Shown: positions 20,001-28,802, counted from the stretch's first letter. The stretch is DNA of 64,000 nt from Aliivibrio sp. S4MY1 (GCF_028765545.1 NZ_JARACP010000008.1:124001-188000); one strand, 5' to 3'. A program made the numbers and translations. Notes: generated from the letters alone by a model not told the origin.

Positions 20001-23000
20001 TCAACTTCTGATGCTTCACCAAATGAATCTGTAACTTTTACCATGATGGTATCTACAAGCTCTGCCCCTTCTTTTAACCCATTAACAGAACCATTACTGT
20101 TATTCAGTGCATAAGTCCAATTACCGTCTTGATCAATGCTAAATTGACCATATTGACCTGCTGCACCAATAATTTCCCACTCGAGAACATCCGTTGAATC
20201 AAGATCGCCAGACTTCAATTCTCCTGTGATTTCATTATTTGCAGCGTCTTCTTTAATCTCACCGGAGGTATCACCAATAATGCCCGGCGAACTGTTTGTT
20301 CCTGCTATATCAATAATCACTTCAATTTGATTGGTGCCGCCATTTCCATCGTCCACTTCAACGACAAACTTATCTTGAACGATTTGTCCTGAAGAGATCC
20401 CGATTGTTGCAGGTCTTGAATTATCTAGTTGATATGTCCACATTCCAGTGTTCGGATCAATACTTAACGCACCGTAAACACCCTCAGGTGTAAGGATTGA
20501 CCATGTATGATCATCTAAAGTATCAATATCTACAGAGGTTAACTCTCCGGTTGCGACATCTTTTCCAGCAGTACCCTCAATTGTACTGCCCGTTGTTGCA
20601 CCCGCGATCGATGGTTTATCATTATCACCAATAACATCGATAATAATTTCTTTTGAGGTTGAAGAACCAAATCCATCAGTAACGGTTACCGTAAAGGTAT
20701 CTTGAACTCTTTCACCTTCAGACAACGACTGTACCGAACTTTTATCATTATCAAGAACATAAACCCATTTACCATTAGTATCTAATGTCAATGTTCCGTA
20801 CGAACCCGTACTTGAATCTAACGACCATGTATGAGTATCACCAATATCTTGATCATCTGGATACAGTTGCCCATCAATTTCAGTAATCACAGAATCTTCT
20901 TCTATAATTCCAGTTAATTCACCAGATAGCTCAGGGGTGTCATTTGTCCCTTTTACTTTTACGGTTACTTCAACGGTATCAATTTCACCATATTGATCTT
21001 CGACTTGAATAATAAATTTTTCTTTTTCGGTTTGACCAGAAAGCAAGCCTTGAGTTGCTGTAAGAGAATTATCTATAGTGTATGTCCACTTACCATTAGT
21101 ATCTAATGACAATGAACCATATAAACCTTGTGAATCGGTTAATAATGTCCATTCATGGGTATCTGTCGTATCAACATCACCATCAGTTAATTGACCAGAA
21201 ACTGACTCTTTATTACCATCTTCAGTAATTGTTCTTGTTGTTTTACCACCAATAATCGGGGCATCGTTGGTACCTAAAACTTCAACAGTGATCATGATGG
21301 CGTTAGTTCCACCATTTCCATCATCAACCGCTATGGTAAATGTTTCAAATTCTTGTTGGTTCTCAGCTAGTGCTTGAGTATCAGGATTTGATGGATCTAA
21401 TGCGTAAATCCAGTTCCCATTAGCGTCTACCGTCATGGTTCCGTATTTACCAACACCACCGCCATCAACAAGCCAAGTATGCGTATCCGTAAAGTCAACA
21501 TCAACTGCAGTTAATGCGCCCGTTGCTGTCGGTATAATGTCTTCGACTGCCGTACCTGTTGTTCTACCTGTAATCTCGGGGCTATCATTAGTGCCTATGA
21601 TGGTAACTTCAACAGTATGCTGAGCATAACCGTTATTTCCATCACCCACGACTACAACAAAACTTTCAACAACCGTTTCATCTTTTGCAAGTAGCTGAGC
21701 TTCATCATTTTTAAGAACATAAGTCCATTTACCAGTAGCTGCATCAATAGAGAAATTACCTAACTTAGATTCATCTGCACCGATAACAAACCAATTGTGT
21801 GTATCTGAATCATCTACATCATTAACAACTAAGATATCTGAAATCGTTTGAACACCATCTTCAACTACAGTACCGGTATCATTACTATCTACAACGGTAG
21901 GTAAATCGTTAGTTCCTTCTAGCGAAATAACGATTTCTTTTTGAGCCGTTCCACCTTGCCCATCATCAACCGTGACAATGAACTTATCTTCGCCCGCTTC
22001 TCCCTCAGCCAATTTTTGCGTAGCATCTAATGTATTATTTATGGTGTAAACCCATTTCCCGTTTGCATCAACAGTAATAGAACCATAGGTTCCACTTGCT
22101 GGTTGAACATCCCATGTATGAGTGTCACTTAAGTCAACATCATCAACAATTAATTGGCCTTCTGTGGTTTCAATAGAGTCTTCTTTTACTGAACCTAATG
22201 CTTGTCCAGATAATTCTGGTTTATCGTTAGCGCCATTAATGGTGATTTCAACCGTTTCTGTAATGACGCCACCAGCACCATCACTTAGTTCTACGGTATA
22301 GTATTCTTTGATCGGTTCATCACCAGCACCAAGCGATTGAGCTGCATCGTTATCCAATGTGTATAACCAAACTCCAGTAGCAGCATCAAGCGTAAACTTA
22401 CCGTAAGTACCCGTATCTGAGCCAACGATATTCCAATTAAATGAACTTGTTGCATCTTCATCTGTTGCTGTTAACGTTCCTGTTGTAGTTAGTGTCATAT
22501 CTTCAGTCACATCACCAACAGTATCGCCACCAATTACAGGAACACCATTTGTACCAACCACAGTAATGACGATTTCAATTGTGTCAGTTCCACCTTGGTT
22601 ATCATCAACCGTTACCGTGAACTTATCTTCTACACTTTGGCCTTCAATCAATTCTTGAGTAGTTGATAATGTGTCGTCTATGGTGTAGACCCATTTACCG
22701 GTTACAGGATCAATCGCAATCGAACCATAAGTACCGCTATTACTGTCGACACTCCAAGCGTGAACATCGATTAAGTCGACATCTTCAACGGTTAGTTGAC
22801 CTTCGGCCTCTGATTGAGTGGCGGTATCTTCTTTCACTAGACCAGTAGATTGACCAGATACCACGGGTTCATCATTAGTACCTGTTATTTCAATAGAAAC
22901 TGTTTCAGTGGTTAAACCACCTTGGCCATCATCGACTTGAATTTGATATTCAACAGTATGCGTTTCGCCATTAGCTAGAGCTTGAACTTGTGAAGCGGTA

Positions 23001-25357
23001 TTATTAAGGGTGTATTCCCATTTACCTGAACCGTCAGCATTAGTCGAAACAACAATAGAACCATAAGGATCGGTATTTGAAGAAAGCAAGGTCCAGGTAT
23101 GTGAATCTAGTGTATCGACATCATCAACAAACAGATCGCCGCCTGTTGTTAATGTACTTTCTTCTATCACACCACCTGAAATTACCGATGAGCCAGAGAC
23201 GCTTGGTAGATCATTGGTACCAGTTACATCAATAGTCACAACTTGTGTAGCTTGTGCACCACTACCATCGGTAACAATAACGGTAAATGTTTCAGTCTCT
23301 GTTTGGCCTTCCGATAATGATTGTGTGGCAGCCAAGGTATTATCTATGATGTAGGTCCACTTACCATTTGCATCAACGGTGATTTCACCATAAGTGCCAG
23401 TACTTGGTGCTCCCACTGACCATGTCGCTGTATCGGTTGTATCTAAATCAGCAGAAACTAATTCACCAGATGCCGTTGCTACGGTATCTTCCACTACCGA
23501 TCCTGTGCTTGTTCCACTGATAATTGGACCGTTGTTAGAGCCTGTAATTGTAATTGTGACCTCTTTAGTATCAAGGCCACCATTTTGGTCATCCACTTGA
23601 ACTACATAAATTACATCTAACGTTTCGCCAGCACCTAGAGCAAGGAAAGCCGCTGCATTGGTATTTAAATCAAAATTCCATCGGCCATTTGAATCTACGC
23701 TAAATGAACCTAATTCTGTGTTATCGTTTGGTTCTACCGTCCAAAGGTGGCTATCTAGCGTATCAACATCTTCTAATACTAAATCACCAATGGCAGAAAC
23801 ACTCACTTCAGCAACATCACCAGTAACAACTGATGTGTCTGTAATTTCTGGAAGATCATTAGTACCAGTAACTTCTATCGTTACGGTGTGTTTAATTACC
23901 CCGCCGTTACCGTCATCAGCAACAATTTCAAACGTCTCTGTTTGAGTTTCACCAAGTGATAATGATTGAGTCGATGGCAAATCATTATCAATGTTATAAA
24001 TCCACTTACCCGTTGCATCAACGGTTAATGCACCATACGTGCCTGCACCATCCGTCACTGACCATGATACCGAATCACCAGCATCAGCATCGATTGCTGT
24101 TAATTGTCCATCAGCAGAAGCGATTAAGTCTTCAACAACACGACCTGTACTCGTACCACTAATCACAGGCTCATCATTAGTACCATTAATTGTAATAATA
24201 ACTTCTTGTTGAGTAATACCACCATTACCGTCATCAACTTGAATAGTAAATGTTTCAGTTACCGAGTCGCCCACACCAAGCGCTTGAGTCTCATCACGAG
24301 AATTATCTAGCGTATATTCCCAAACACCATTATTGATAGTTAATACACCATAGGTTGCATTACCACCTTCTAAAATAGTCCAAGTATGAGTATCAAGTGT
24401 ATCTACATCAGCAACGGTTAATGTTTCACTCACTGTTGGATCTGCATCATCAACATCACCTTCAGTTAACTCTCCAACCGCAATGCCAGAAATAATAGGA
24501 TCGTCATTGGTACCAACAATGGTTACTGTAACTTGTTGGGTTGATGTTAGGTTTCCACCAGCAGAAACTGATACCTCAAACACATCAGTAATAATTTGAC
24601 CGTTAGCTAATGACTGAACTGATAAAGCACTATTATTGAGCGTGTATTCCCACTGACCAGTGTTTGGATTTAGAGAAAGCGAACCAAACTCACTTGTTGA
24701 GCTGCCTGTAATTGACCAAGTATAAGAAAGATTACTTTGAGGATTCGTTACAGCAAGTTGACCAGAAGAATCTAAAACTTCATCTTCTTTAGTAAGGCCC
24801 GAATTATTAGGGCTAATGATTGGAGTTACAGGTGGATTGCTCGCATCGCCACCACTTAAATTATCAATGTATTCTTGATTATCATAAGAAAAGGCACTTG
24901 AGGTAGTGAAATTAGTTGTTGCGATATCTGAATAATAGCCATACTCAATAACAACAAAACCATTGTTTGCAGAACCACCACCGTCACCAGCTGCCGTCGC
25001 TTCTAAGATTTCAGTCGGATCTTCCCCTGCTAAAATTGCCGCCTGAATTGCGGCAATATCTAAACCATCTGTAGGTTGTGTAGGGTCGAGCTCCACCTTT
25101 CCATTAATGGGTTGTATTTGAAGGGGGTCTTCAGGTTTCGTGTCATCGAGACAACTCATGCAATTTTTGTCAATCGTGACGAGTTTACCGTGAATTTGCA
25201 CAGTAACTTTCGCCTCATAATCAGTAAACAAGACCGAGTCTTTCTCAAGGTTTTGCCCAACATTAACTTTTGTTGGAACCCCTGATTTATTTAACGAATA
25301 AGCATCGCCTTCAATTGTTTTTATTTCTACTTGGGAAGGAATGAGCGTCTCTTTCAT
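14081..25357 (-). CDS. Giant LapA-like VCBS-repeat adhesin, type I secreted
   Basis: A 3758-residue surface protein in one open frame. Residues 1-125 form a LapA-type retention module ending in DPTEILEATAAG, the di-alanine site cut by the periplasmic protease LapG in relatives. Residues ~180-3460 hold about 30 VCBS/cadherin-like repeats of ~105 residues; each has a G-x-W-x-Y strand and most end in a GTND-like calcium-site sequence. Residues ~3470-3758 carry two RTX-like stretches (SGSDILTGTANDEF; NDILTGGGGNDIFYF) and a C-terminal type I secretion signal region. In LapA systems the adhesin stays in its outer-membrane TolC-like pore until c-di-GMP drops and LapG cuts it. No LapB/C/E, LapD or LapG gene is in the window. 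The start has TAGGTGG 4 nt upstream of the ATG. V. fischeri is known to have Lap-type adhesins; which one this is cannot be stated. Confidence 0.93.
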   Translation of the reverse strand: MKETLIPSQVEIKTIEGDAYSLNKSGVPTKVNVGQNLEKDSVLFTDYEAKVTVQIHGKLVTIDKNCMSCLDDTKPEDPLQIQPINGKVELDPTQPTDGLDIAAIQAAILAGEDPTEILEATAAGDGGGSANNGFVVIEYGYYSDIATTNFTTSSAFSYDNQEYIDNLSGGDASNPPVTPIISPNNSGLTKEDEVLDSSGQLAVTNPQSNLSYTWSITGSSTSEFGSLSLNPNTGQWEYTLNNSALSVQSLANGQIITDVFEVSVSAGGNLTSTQQVTVTIVGTNDDPIISGIAVGELTEGDVDDADPTVSETLTVADVDTLDTHTWTILEGGNATYGVLTINNGVWEYTLDNSRDETQALGVGDSVTETFTIQVDDGNGGITQQEVIITINGTNDEPVISGTSTGRVVEDLIASADGQLTAIDADAGDSVSWSVTDGAGTYGALTVDATGKWIYNIDNDLPSTQSLSLGETQTETFEIVADDGNGGVIKHTVTIEVTGTNDLPEITDTSVVTGDVAEVSVSAIGDLVLEDVDTLDSHLWTVEPNDNTELGSFSVDSNGRWNFDLNTNAAAFLALGAGETLDVIYVVQVDDQNGGLDTKEVTITITGSNNGPIISGTSTGSVVEDTVATASGELVSADLDTTDTATWSVGAPSTGTYGEITVDANGKWTYIIDNTLAATQSLSEGQTETETFTVIVTDGSGAQATQVVTIDVTGTNDLPSVSGSSVISGGVIEESTLTTGGDLFVDDVDTLDSHTWTLLSSNTDPYGSIVVSTNADGSGKWEYTLNNTASQVQALANGETHTVEYQIQVDDGQGGLTTETVSIEITGTNDEPVVSGQSTGLVKEDTATQSEAEGQLTVEDVDLIDVHAWSVDSNSGTYGSIAIDPVTGKWVYTIDDTLSTTQELIEGQSVEDKFTVTVDDNQGGTDTIEIVITVVGTNGVPVIGGDTVGDVTEDMTLTTTGTLTATDEDATSSFNWNIVGSDTGTYGKFTLDAATGVWLYTLDNDAAQSLGAGDEPIKEYYTVELSDGAGGVITETVEITINGANDKPELSGQALGSVKEDSIETTEGQLIVDDVDLSDTHTWDVQPASGTYGSITVDANGKWVYTINNTLDATQKLAEGEAGEDKFIVTVDDGQGGTAQKEIVISLEGTNDLPTVVDSNDTGTVVEDGVQTISDILVVNDVDDSDTHNWFVIGADESKLGNFSIDAATGKWTYVLKNDEAQLLAKDETVVESFVVVVGDGNNGYAQHTVEVTIIGTNDSPEITGRTTGTAVEDIIPTATGALTAVDVDFTDTHTWLVDGGGVGKYGTMTVDANGNWIYALDPSNPDTQALAENQQEFETFTIAVDDGNGGTNAIMITVEVLGTNDAPIIGGKTTRTITEDGNKESVSGQLTDGDVDTTDTHEWTLLTDSQGLYGSLSLDTNGKWTYTIDNSLTATQGLLSGQTEKEKFIIQVEDQYGEIDTVEVTVKVKGTNDTPELSGELTGIIEEDSVITEIDGQLYPDDQDIGDTHTWSLDSSTGSYGTLTLDTNGKWVYVLDNDKSSVQSLSEGERVQDTFTVTVTDGFGSSTSKEIIIDVIGDNDKPSIAGATTGSTIEGTAGKDVATGELTSVDIDTLDDHTWSILTPEGVYGALSIDPNTGMWTYQLDNSRPATIGISSGQIVQDKFVVEVDDGNGGTNQIEVIIDIAGTNSSPGIIGDTSGEIKEDAANNEITGELKSGDLDSTDVLEWEIIGAAGQYGQFSIDQDGNWTYALNNSNGSVNGLKEGAELVDTIMVKVTDSFGEASEVEVKITIEGTNDAPVLSGALTGTAVEDQTTVIEGQLQTSDPDIGDTHGWNLDNGVGQYGSLTMDSSGKWTYSLTNSLLAIQALGPNDTLTETFTVTVTDSQGVASTDNVVITIQGTNDLPEITGGTTGEYIEDNTTDQIPGTVSGQLVATDVDAGDTTSFEDRTYVGNYGTFYLEADGSWKYVIDTDSAAIQSLNEGEKISETFTAVVHDSNGGFTSEQIDFTIIGTNDLPVVSGDNSATVIEDAQDFLPDGETFNGQFTKVTGNVIADDIDLGDDVVSWQVSNGSGVYGIFTIDANGQWTYLLDNTDPDTNALNFGDIKTETFQVTATDKHGGVSEPFDVTITIEGNTDPGGGGGGSYDETINIDSIEEGVDGDGDVIGGGSSGTIDLPSGCEIISVDGTSSVDGGLFGSLTVDNDGNWVYDVADDKSYVDSLCEGQKITEKWAVTVQTDCGPKTILVNVTITGSNDIPVIIADTPTGELGEVVEDGILEVSGQLEVVDPDTCDSHTWYLVDVDGNKIGALDSSGENIVIQGTYGELTLNQATGDWTYVLDNDNPLVQALTPDQIEKEYVRVVVEDDKGAVSADSTININVIGVADDVPAVAIIEDIDFKEDGSPLTQTGVLDDVAGLTPDLTWNLVTGDGSYGHLTLDSNGNWTYVLDNDSLAVQQLNEGEKVTDTFSVTVVDKFGKTVVDENGDPVEMIFKVEVTGTNDAPEISGQLNGTISNIDSDSKISGNLNDGDVDTGDTHTWSVTDNQGDYGRLVLINGKWTYTLDTSLDAVKVLGIGETLTDTFEVTVKDAAGEMSTETVTVTIDGSNLPPEIAQDDQIIMELKEDETITDSKVLTVTDPNGDDVTFDAKTLTGTYGTFTVDANGVWTYTLDNDAAHIQGLKEGEVVSEVFTVFAVDVHGAKTAQQVTVNITGTNDIPKISGMDTGSVEEADGSSTSGNFVTSDVDVGDNVVVSSGAQGSYGSVSVDNNTGRWTYTVDGNDPTVNSLSKGETLTDTVTIIATDDEGETSEMTITITINGENDAPNLVVTTPPQLTEDVGATAPATIEVTGNWDNGDPDTLDTHSWQVLSGDALGTLTFEPNGDYKLVVDNTALEIQQLGVGESLDLTYTVKVTDEHGLSSTQDITFTVNGTNDDPEVVSTSVLSVDIEEDGTLTQSGQLDITDIDISDTTFEFDVITSPVNAYGTVTVDANGKWTYVLDNDKAQDIGDEVITETYTIQIDDGNGGVITQDVTVNITGTDDDPIIDTTIPQVTDGTVVEDGTLTATGQVSYVDPEGDLINYNVINPPTSPYGTFTVDENGVWTYELDNTLAQEIGAAGTQETYTIEVTDQTGGTIQQVITINITGENDAPTINASSVIIGSVEEDGTAAAIGQLDVSDIDLTDTNFSYTVISGPNTATTSGNIVGLYGALTVDGNGEWTYLLDNDKAQVLGDTIAKEIFTIEISDGNGGTVTQDITVSVTGHDDQPIVDAGATQETTGTVVEDGELHVEGTIKYLDPEGTDVGYTVSTSSVPTYGTFSVNPTSGKWEYDLDNTLAQAIGADGAQESLIIDVTDATGQVTQQVITINIAGENDLPVITGTSTADVKEGVVETVTGQLNATDIESDSITWQIASTSSATGTYGTLNINAAGLWTYVLLEDSTLALAADTTDEFIVEASDGKGGITQQVITVTVAVPNVIQGVSGSDILTGTANDEFLFGNPLDLSDVGTADTFAWTNASIGGDLARDVIKDFDLNSDKIDLSDIADITTVWDLSLLASQIQITEVDGNTEIYINESGNTVQTIVVDGITLDELAGEPTGSMTDEEKLNALTNSGHLVVSDNYGNDADNVLYASGQNDILTGGGGNDIFYFADEVAGSSVSPAQTSIADFAVDGVAANNEADILDLAELLPDSIQANSTMDDMLQHINVNIDDGNSQTVLSVTDELGNQTDITLQGVDSTTLGISDLGSMSDQDILSTLYNDFNMFKVD
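14084..14960 (-). other. RTX and type I secretion C-terminal region of the adhesin
   Basis: Encodes the last ~290 residues. A first RTX-like stretch (GSDILTGTANDEFLFG) and acidic aspartate-rich linkers (DVIKDFDLNSDKIDLSDI) precede a glycine-rich nonapeptide stretch (GQNDILTGGGGNDIFYF). A terminal domain of the T1SS-143/VCA0849 type follows (ADILDLAELL, then ILSTLYNDFNMF). This is the expected uncleaved C-terminal export signal. Confidence 0.8.
14975..24810 (-). repeat. About 30 diverged VCBS repeats
   Basis: Counting the recurring G-x-W-x-Y strand gives 30 units (one is degenerate, GDYKLVV, and one has WNF). Spacing is about 100-115 residues. Units share phrases such as TYGTLTVDANGKW and EGQTxTETFTVTV but differ everywhere in DNA. 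I see no long identical copies that would suggest recent expansion or assembly collapse. Confidence 0.85.
18934..18955 (-). other. Polyglycine hinge inside the adhesin
   Basis: Encodes PGGGGGGS near residue 2137, between repeats 18 and 19. It is followed by an acidic, glycine-rich insert (EEGVDGDGDVIGGGSSG) and a divergent repeat containing cysteines. It splits the repeat array into two blocks. Confidence 0.75.
24986..24997 (-). other. Predicted LapG-type cleavage site (TAAG)
   Basis: Codes residues 121-124, Thr-Ala-Ala-Gly, preceded by DPTEILEA and followed by a DGGGS linker. Position and context match the di-alanine site at the end of the LapA retention module. Confidence 0.8.
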
Positions 25358-25578
25358 GTAACCACCTAAAATCCATTTAACTGCATCAACAAATTAATTT
25401 CACTTTAGTATCTTAATCATAGAATACTATTTATTAGAAAGACATAATAACCAGAGTTAATTTGTTGTTATAAATTTATTACCTAGCCGTGTTATAGCAT
25501 AGTTTTTGCCAAATTTAAGTATCAAAAATCTCATATTCCTTTATTATTTACAGTGTTTATTTTAATCGAGACATCATC

Positions 25579-25929
25579 ATGAGCAAATTAACGTCAGATA
25601 CTCAAGCAAACCTAGATCTTTTCATTGCAGAAACGAAAGAAACACAGCTAGTTTGGAGTCTTTATAACGAAGAAGGTTGGATCTCTGTTGAGTCTACTGA
25701 ATTCGAAAACTCTGAAGTAATGCCATTCTGGTCTAACAAAGCAGACGCTGAATTTCATAACGTTGAAGAATGGGCTGATTTTGAAGTAACAGAAATTCCA
25801 CTAGATATCTTCGCTGAAGATTGGCTAGTAACATTATCTGAAGATGGTGTTTTAGTTGGTACAAACTGGAACCAACAACTTGAAGGTAAAGAAGTAGAAG
25901 CAAGTGATCTTGTAAAGCTTTATCTATAA
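25579..25929 (+). CDS. DUF2750 family protein
   Basis: A 116-residue acidic cytosolic protein with no signal peptide. The family signature is clear: MPFWSNKADAEF, then EIPLDIFAEDWL, SEDGVLVGTNWN and a final EGKEVEASDLVK. These match my memory of DUF2750, whose function is unknown; the fold resembles small tRNA- or protein-binding immunity-like families, but I make no claim. It stands alone, divergent from the adhesin and followed by its own terminator. Codon use looks optimised (many GAA, AAC, GGT), suggesting it is well expressed. Confidence 0.8.
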   Translation: MSKLTSDTQANLDLFIAETKETQLVWSLYNEEGWISVESTEFENSEVMPFWSNKADAEFHNVEEWADFEVTEIPLDIFAEDWLVTLSEDGVLVGTNWNQQLEGKEVEASDLVKLYL

Positions 25930-25954
25930 CGTTTACCTCTTAAACGAAAAGACT

Positions 25955-25985
25955 AAAGGGCTGTAATTATTACAGCCCTTTTTAT
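25955..25985. terminator. Bidirectional terminator between the DUF2750 gene and glpT
   Basis: Stem AAAGGGCTGTAAT / ATTACAGCCCTTT with almost no loop (one T) and T/A tracts on both sides. Confidence 0.93.
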
Positions 25986-25994
25986 ATTTTCTAA

Positions 25995-27350
25995 TTACAT
26001 TGCAATTTTCTCTTTTACTTTATGATGTGCCTTTTCACCTATGAAAGCATAAAGCAAACATATAATAGACAAAATACAAGAAGCCACTAAAATCATGAAA
26101 CCACCATCCCAACCAAAGTGGTCAACGGTATAACCTAAGATAATATTTGCCGTCACTGCACCACCAAGATAACCGAATAATCCCGTTAAGCCTGCCGCTG
26201 TGCCTGCTGCTTTTTTAGGAACGAGCTCAAGCGCATAAAGTCCTATAAGCATAACAGGACCATAAATCAAGAAGCCAATCGCAACCAAAGCAATCATATC
26301 AATCGTTGGATTACCTGCTGGGTTAAACCAGTAGACCAACACCGCAATAGTTACAAGAGCCATAAATAAAATACCGGCCGGAGCTCGACGCCCTTTAAAT
26401 ACTTTATCTGAAATCCAACCACATAATAATGTACCAGGGATCCCTGCCCACTCGTATAAGAAATATGCCCAAGACGATTTATCAACCGTAAAGTCTTTCG
26501 CTTCTTTTAAATATACTGGAGCCCAATCAAGTACGCCGTAACGAATCAAATAAACAAAGGCATTTGCAATGGCAATAGACCAAAGTAATTTATTATTGAA
26601 AACATACTTAAAGAAGATCTCTTTCGCTGTCATCTCAGTTTCGTGAGATTTATCATAATCATCTGGGTAATCATTTTTATATTCTTCAATCGCCGGAAGT
26701 CCACAAGATTGAGGGGTATCACGCAATGTAGTCCAAATAAACACAGCAACTAACGTGGCAAAAATTGCAGGAACATAAAATGCCGAGCGCCAATCTTCGT
26801 TGAATGCCCATAGGCCTAATAAGAAAAGAGGCCCAATCAAGCCACCACCCACATTGTGTGCTACGTTCCAAACCGAAACTAACTCACCACGCTCTTTACG
26901 TGACCACCAATGCACCATCGTTCGACCACAAGCAGGCCACCCCATACCTTGGAACCAACCGTTCAAAAATAACAGAATGAACATGGCCGTAATGCTATCT
27001 GTTGCCCATGGCATAAAGCCAAAACAAAACATAACAGCAGCAGACATTAATAAGCCAGCGCTTAAAAAGTACCTAGGGTTAGAACGGTCAGATACACTGC
27101 CCATTAGAAATTTCGAAAGGCCATAAGCAATAGATACCGCAGCCAAAGCGACACCAAGATCACCACGACTAAAGCCTTGATCGATTAAATATGGCATTGC
27201 TAAACTAAAGTTCTTACGAACAAGATAATAACCAGCATAACCAACAAAAATACTGATAAACAATTGCCAACGTAATCGTGTGTACGTGCCATCGATCCGG
27301 TCGGAAGCGAGACGGTCTATATGCGCTTGGGGTTTAAATATACCAAACAT
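25995..27350 (-). CDS. glpT: Glycerol-3-phosphate:phosphate antiporter GlpT
   Basis: A 451-residue, 12-TM major facilitator of the organophosphate:phosphate antiporter family. It follows E. coli GlpT closely along its length: [66 protein letters not shown] and [13 protein letters not shown]. The substrate-binding arginines of GlpT (YLVRKN region and LIRYG region) are kept. It imports glycerol-3-phosphate in exchange for phosphate. An ATG at 27362 would add four residues, but GGAG 6 nt upstream of the ATG at 27350 favours the shorter start. GlpR- and CRP-like sites lie upstream. Confidence 0.95.
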   Translation of the reverse strand: MFGIFKPQAHIDRLASDRIDGTYTRLRWQLFISIFVGYAGYYLVRKNFSLAMPYLIDQGFSRGDLGVALAAVSIAYGLSKFLMGSVSDRSNPRYFLSAGLLMSAAVMFCFGFMPWATDSITAMFILLFLNGWFQGMGWPACGRTMVHWWSRKERGELVSVWNVAHNVGGGLIGPLFLLGLWAFNEDWRSAFYVPAIFATLVAVFIWTTLRDTPQSCGLPAIEEYKNDYPDDYDKSHETEMTAKEIFFKYVFNNKLLWSIAIANAFVYLIRYGVLDWAPVYLKEAKDFTVDKSSWAYFLYEWAGIPGTLLCGWISDKVFKGRRAPAGILFMALVTIAVLVYWFNPAGNPTIDMIALVAIGFLIYGPVMLIGLYALELVPKKAAGTAAGLTGLFGYLGGAVTANIILGYTVDHFGWDGGFMILVASCILSIICLLYAFIGEKAHHKVKEKIAM

Positions 27351-27387
27351 AGTTAACTCCATTATTATATTTGCGATGGGAGATCAA

Positions 27388-27424
27388 AGTTCGAACGAGC
27401 AATAATAAGCATTCGTTCGAAAAC
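27388..27424. promoter_or_regulatory. GlpR-like operator pair ahead of glpT
   Basis: TTCGAACGA (27390-27398) and its inverted copy TCGTTCGAA (27413-27421), 14 bp apart. Each contains the TTCG/CGAA core of GlpR half-sites (TGTTCGATAACGAACA type in E. coli). It lies about 40-75 bp upstream of the glpT start, where a glycerol-3-phosphate repressor would act. Confidence 0.6.
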
Positions 27425-27457
27425 AGGCGCATTGTGATGTCCAAGAGGATTAGTTTC

Positions 27458-27473
27458 TGTGACTAACCTTACA
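27458..27473. promoter_or_regulatory. CRP-like site upstream of glpT
   Basis: TGTGACTAACCTTACA matches the CRP consensus TGTGA-N6-TCACA at 9 of 10 positions. It lies about 115 bp upstream of the glpT start codon. glpT is CRP-activated in E. coli. Confidence 0.55.
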
Positions 27474-27677
27474 AGTTGAGGAATTAACAAAATTAATTAC
27501 GTAAAAATTAGAGTGTAATTGATTTAATTTATGGCTGGATTTCTTATTGCGTGTGACGCTAGTTCATACAATTAACATTTGAGTCTGATAAATAAAAATA
27601 AATACGATTGCGCTCACAGCACACCATTTTATCAAGTCGTAGGATGACTTCTTCTTGTTGCTAACTTTGGAATCATT

Positions 27678-28772
27678 ATGAAACGCACACTCTTAACCCT
27701 TTCTTTGGCGGCTATCCTTTCTAGTTCTTTCTACTCGGCACCAAGTATTGCTGCATTAGATACGGTTCAACCACAGATTAATTACACAGAGATGACCTCT
27801 CAACGTCAGGTTGTTGACCAATTACTTAATGATGCTTACCAAATCTTTAAAAATCCAGCTCGTATCTCTCATGCTGGGTTTACGGCTAAAATGCCAAGCA
27901 ACATGGAGATGATCACTAACAATTTACTTGATGCTTATAAACTTGAACCCTATCGTGTCGATTTATTGTTTTCTGCCGCGAATGCTCAAATTTATAACAG
28001 CAATGTAGACCGAGCGATTGAACTATTTACTCAAATTTTAGATGTTGCTCCTGATGATGTAGACGCTCATTCATATCTTGTTATTTGGCAAAACTTTAAA
28101 GGTAACAAAAGCGAAGTAACCAAACATTTAAATGCTCTAGAACAACTAAACAAAGGTCGCGTTGCAGATTTGAAAAAGATTATGTCGACCATTGATAGAA
28201 TCGTTGACACTCCATTAAGTAATACAATCAAAAAACCAGTCAAAGGCAACAATGCAATTATCACTTTAGGTTATGCCCTAAACCCTGATGGCAGCATGAA
28301 CGACATCTTAATTGATCGATTAAATGCAACGCTAACGATGGCGAAGAAGAACCCTAACACTTACATCGTAGTGACTGGAGGCGTACCTAAAAACCACAAA
28401 ACCGAAGGTAAGTTAATGGCAGATTGGTTAGTAAAAAATGGGATAGATAAATCACGTATTATTGAAGATAACTACGCAAGAAGTACGGTAGAAAACGCAC
28501 TATATAGCAGTTACGCGTTAGCTCGCCATGATATTGACCACGCGACCATTATTAGCTCTGCAAGCCACGTTCGCCGTGGACAAGCATTATTTGAGGTAGC
28601 TAGCTGGCAAACTGGTCCTAAAGGGATCACATTTGATACGTATGCCGCTAACGATCGTCCACTCGAAGAATTAAAAATCCCAAGTGATGGAGAGTTATTA
28701 GGTATTTACCGTGATGCATTACGTGTTTATGGTATGTGGAGTTACCGCTCTTATCCTTTAGAGCAGCGTTAA
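27678..28772 (+). CDS. Periplasmic YdcF/SanA-like (DUF218) protein
   Basis: A 364-residue exported protein with signal peptide MKRTLLTLSLAAILSSSFYS. Residues ~30-180 are helical and TPR-like (VDLLFSAANAQIYNSNVDRA; APDDVDAHSYL). Residues ~190-345 form a DUF218/ElyC-SanA-YdcF domain: NAIITLGYALNPDGS, YIVVTGGVPKN, EGKLMADWL, IIEDNYARSTVENA and ATIISSASHVRRG. Family members are linked to envelope polysaccharide or peptidoglycan integrity, but their chemistry is poorly known. It starts 0.3 kb from divergent glpT and is probably transcribed alone. Confidence 0.82.
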   Translation: MKRTLLTLSLAAILSSSFYSAPSIAALDTVQPQINYTEMTSQRQVVDQLLNDAYQIFKNPARISHAGFTAKMPSNMEMITNNLLDAYKLEPYRVDLLFSAANAQIYNSNVDRAIELFTQILDVAPDDVDAHSYLVIWQNFKGNKSEVTKHLNALEQLNKGRVADLKKIMSTIDRIVDTPLSNTIKKPVKGNNAIITLGYALNPDGSMNDILIDRLNATLTMAKKNPNTYIVVTGGVPKNHKTEGKLMADWLVKNGIDKSRIIEDNYARSTVENALYSSYALARHDIDHATIISSASHVRRGQALFEVASWQTGPKGITFDTYAANDRPLEELKIPSDGELLGIYRDALRVYGMWSYRSYPLEQR

Positions 28773-28802
28773 TTTCATTTACTTTCTATATAATAAATAA
28801 AC

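Noticed and set aside
14975-24810. Possible CRISPR array or satellite because of regular ~320-bp periodicity
   Set aside because: Units are diverged coding repeats in one continuous frame, with no short identical repeats and spacers.
15863-25285. About a dozen + strand open frames of 60-95 codons inside the adhesin
   Set aside because: Antisense shadows of the repetitive VCBS gene; none has a ribosome site and none resembles a known protein.
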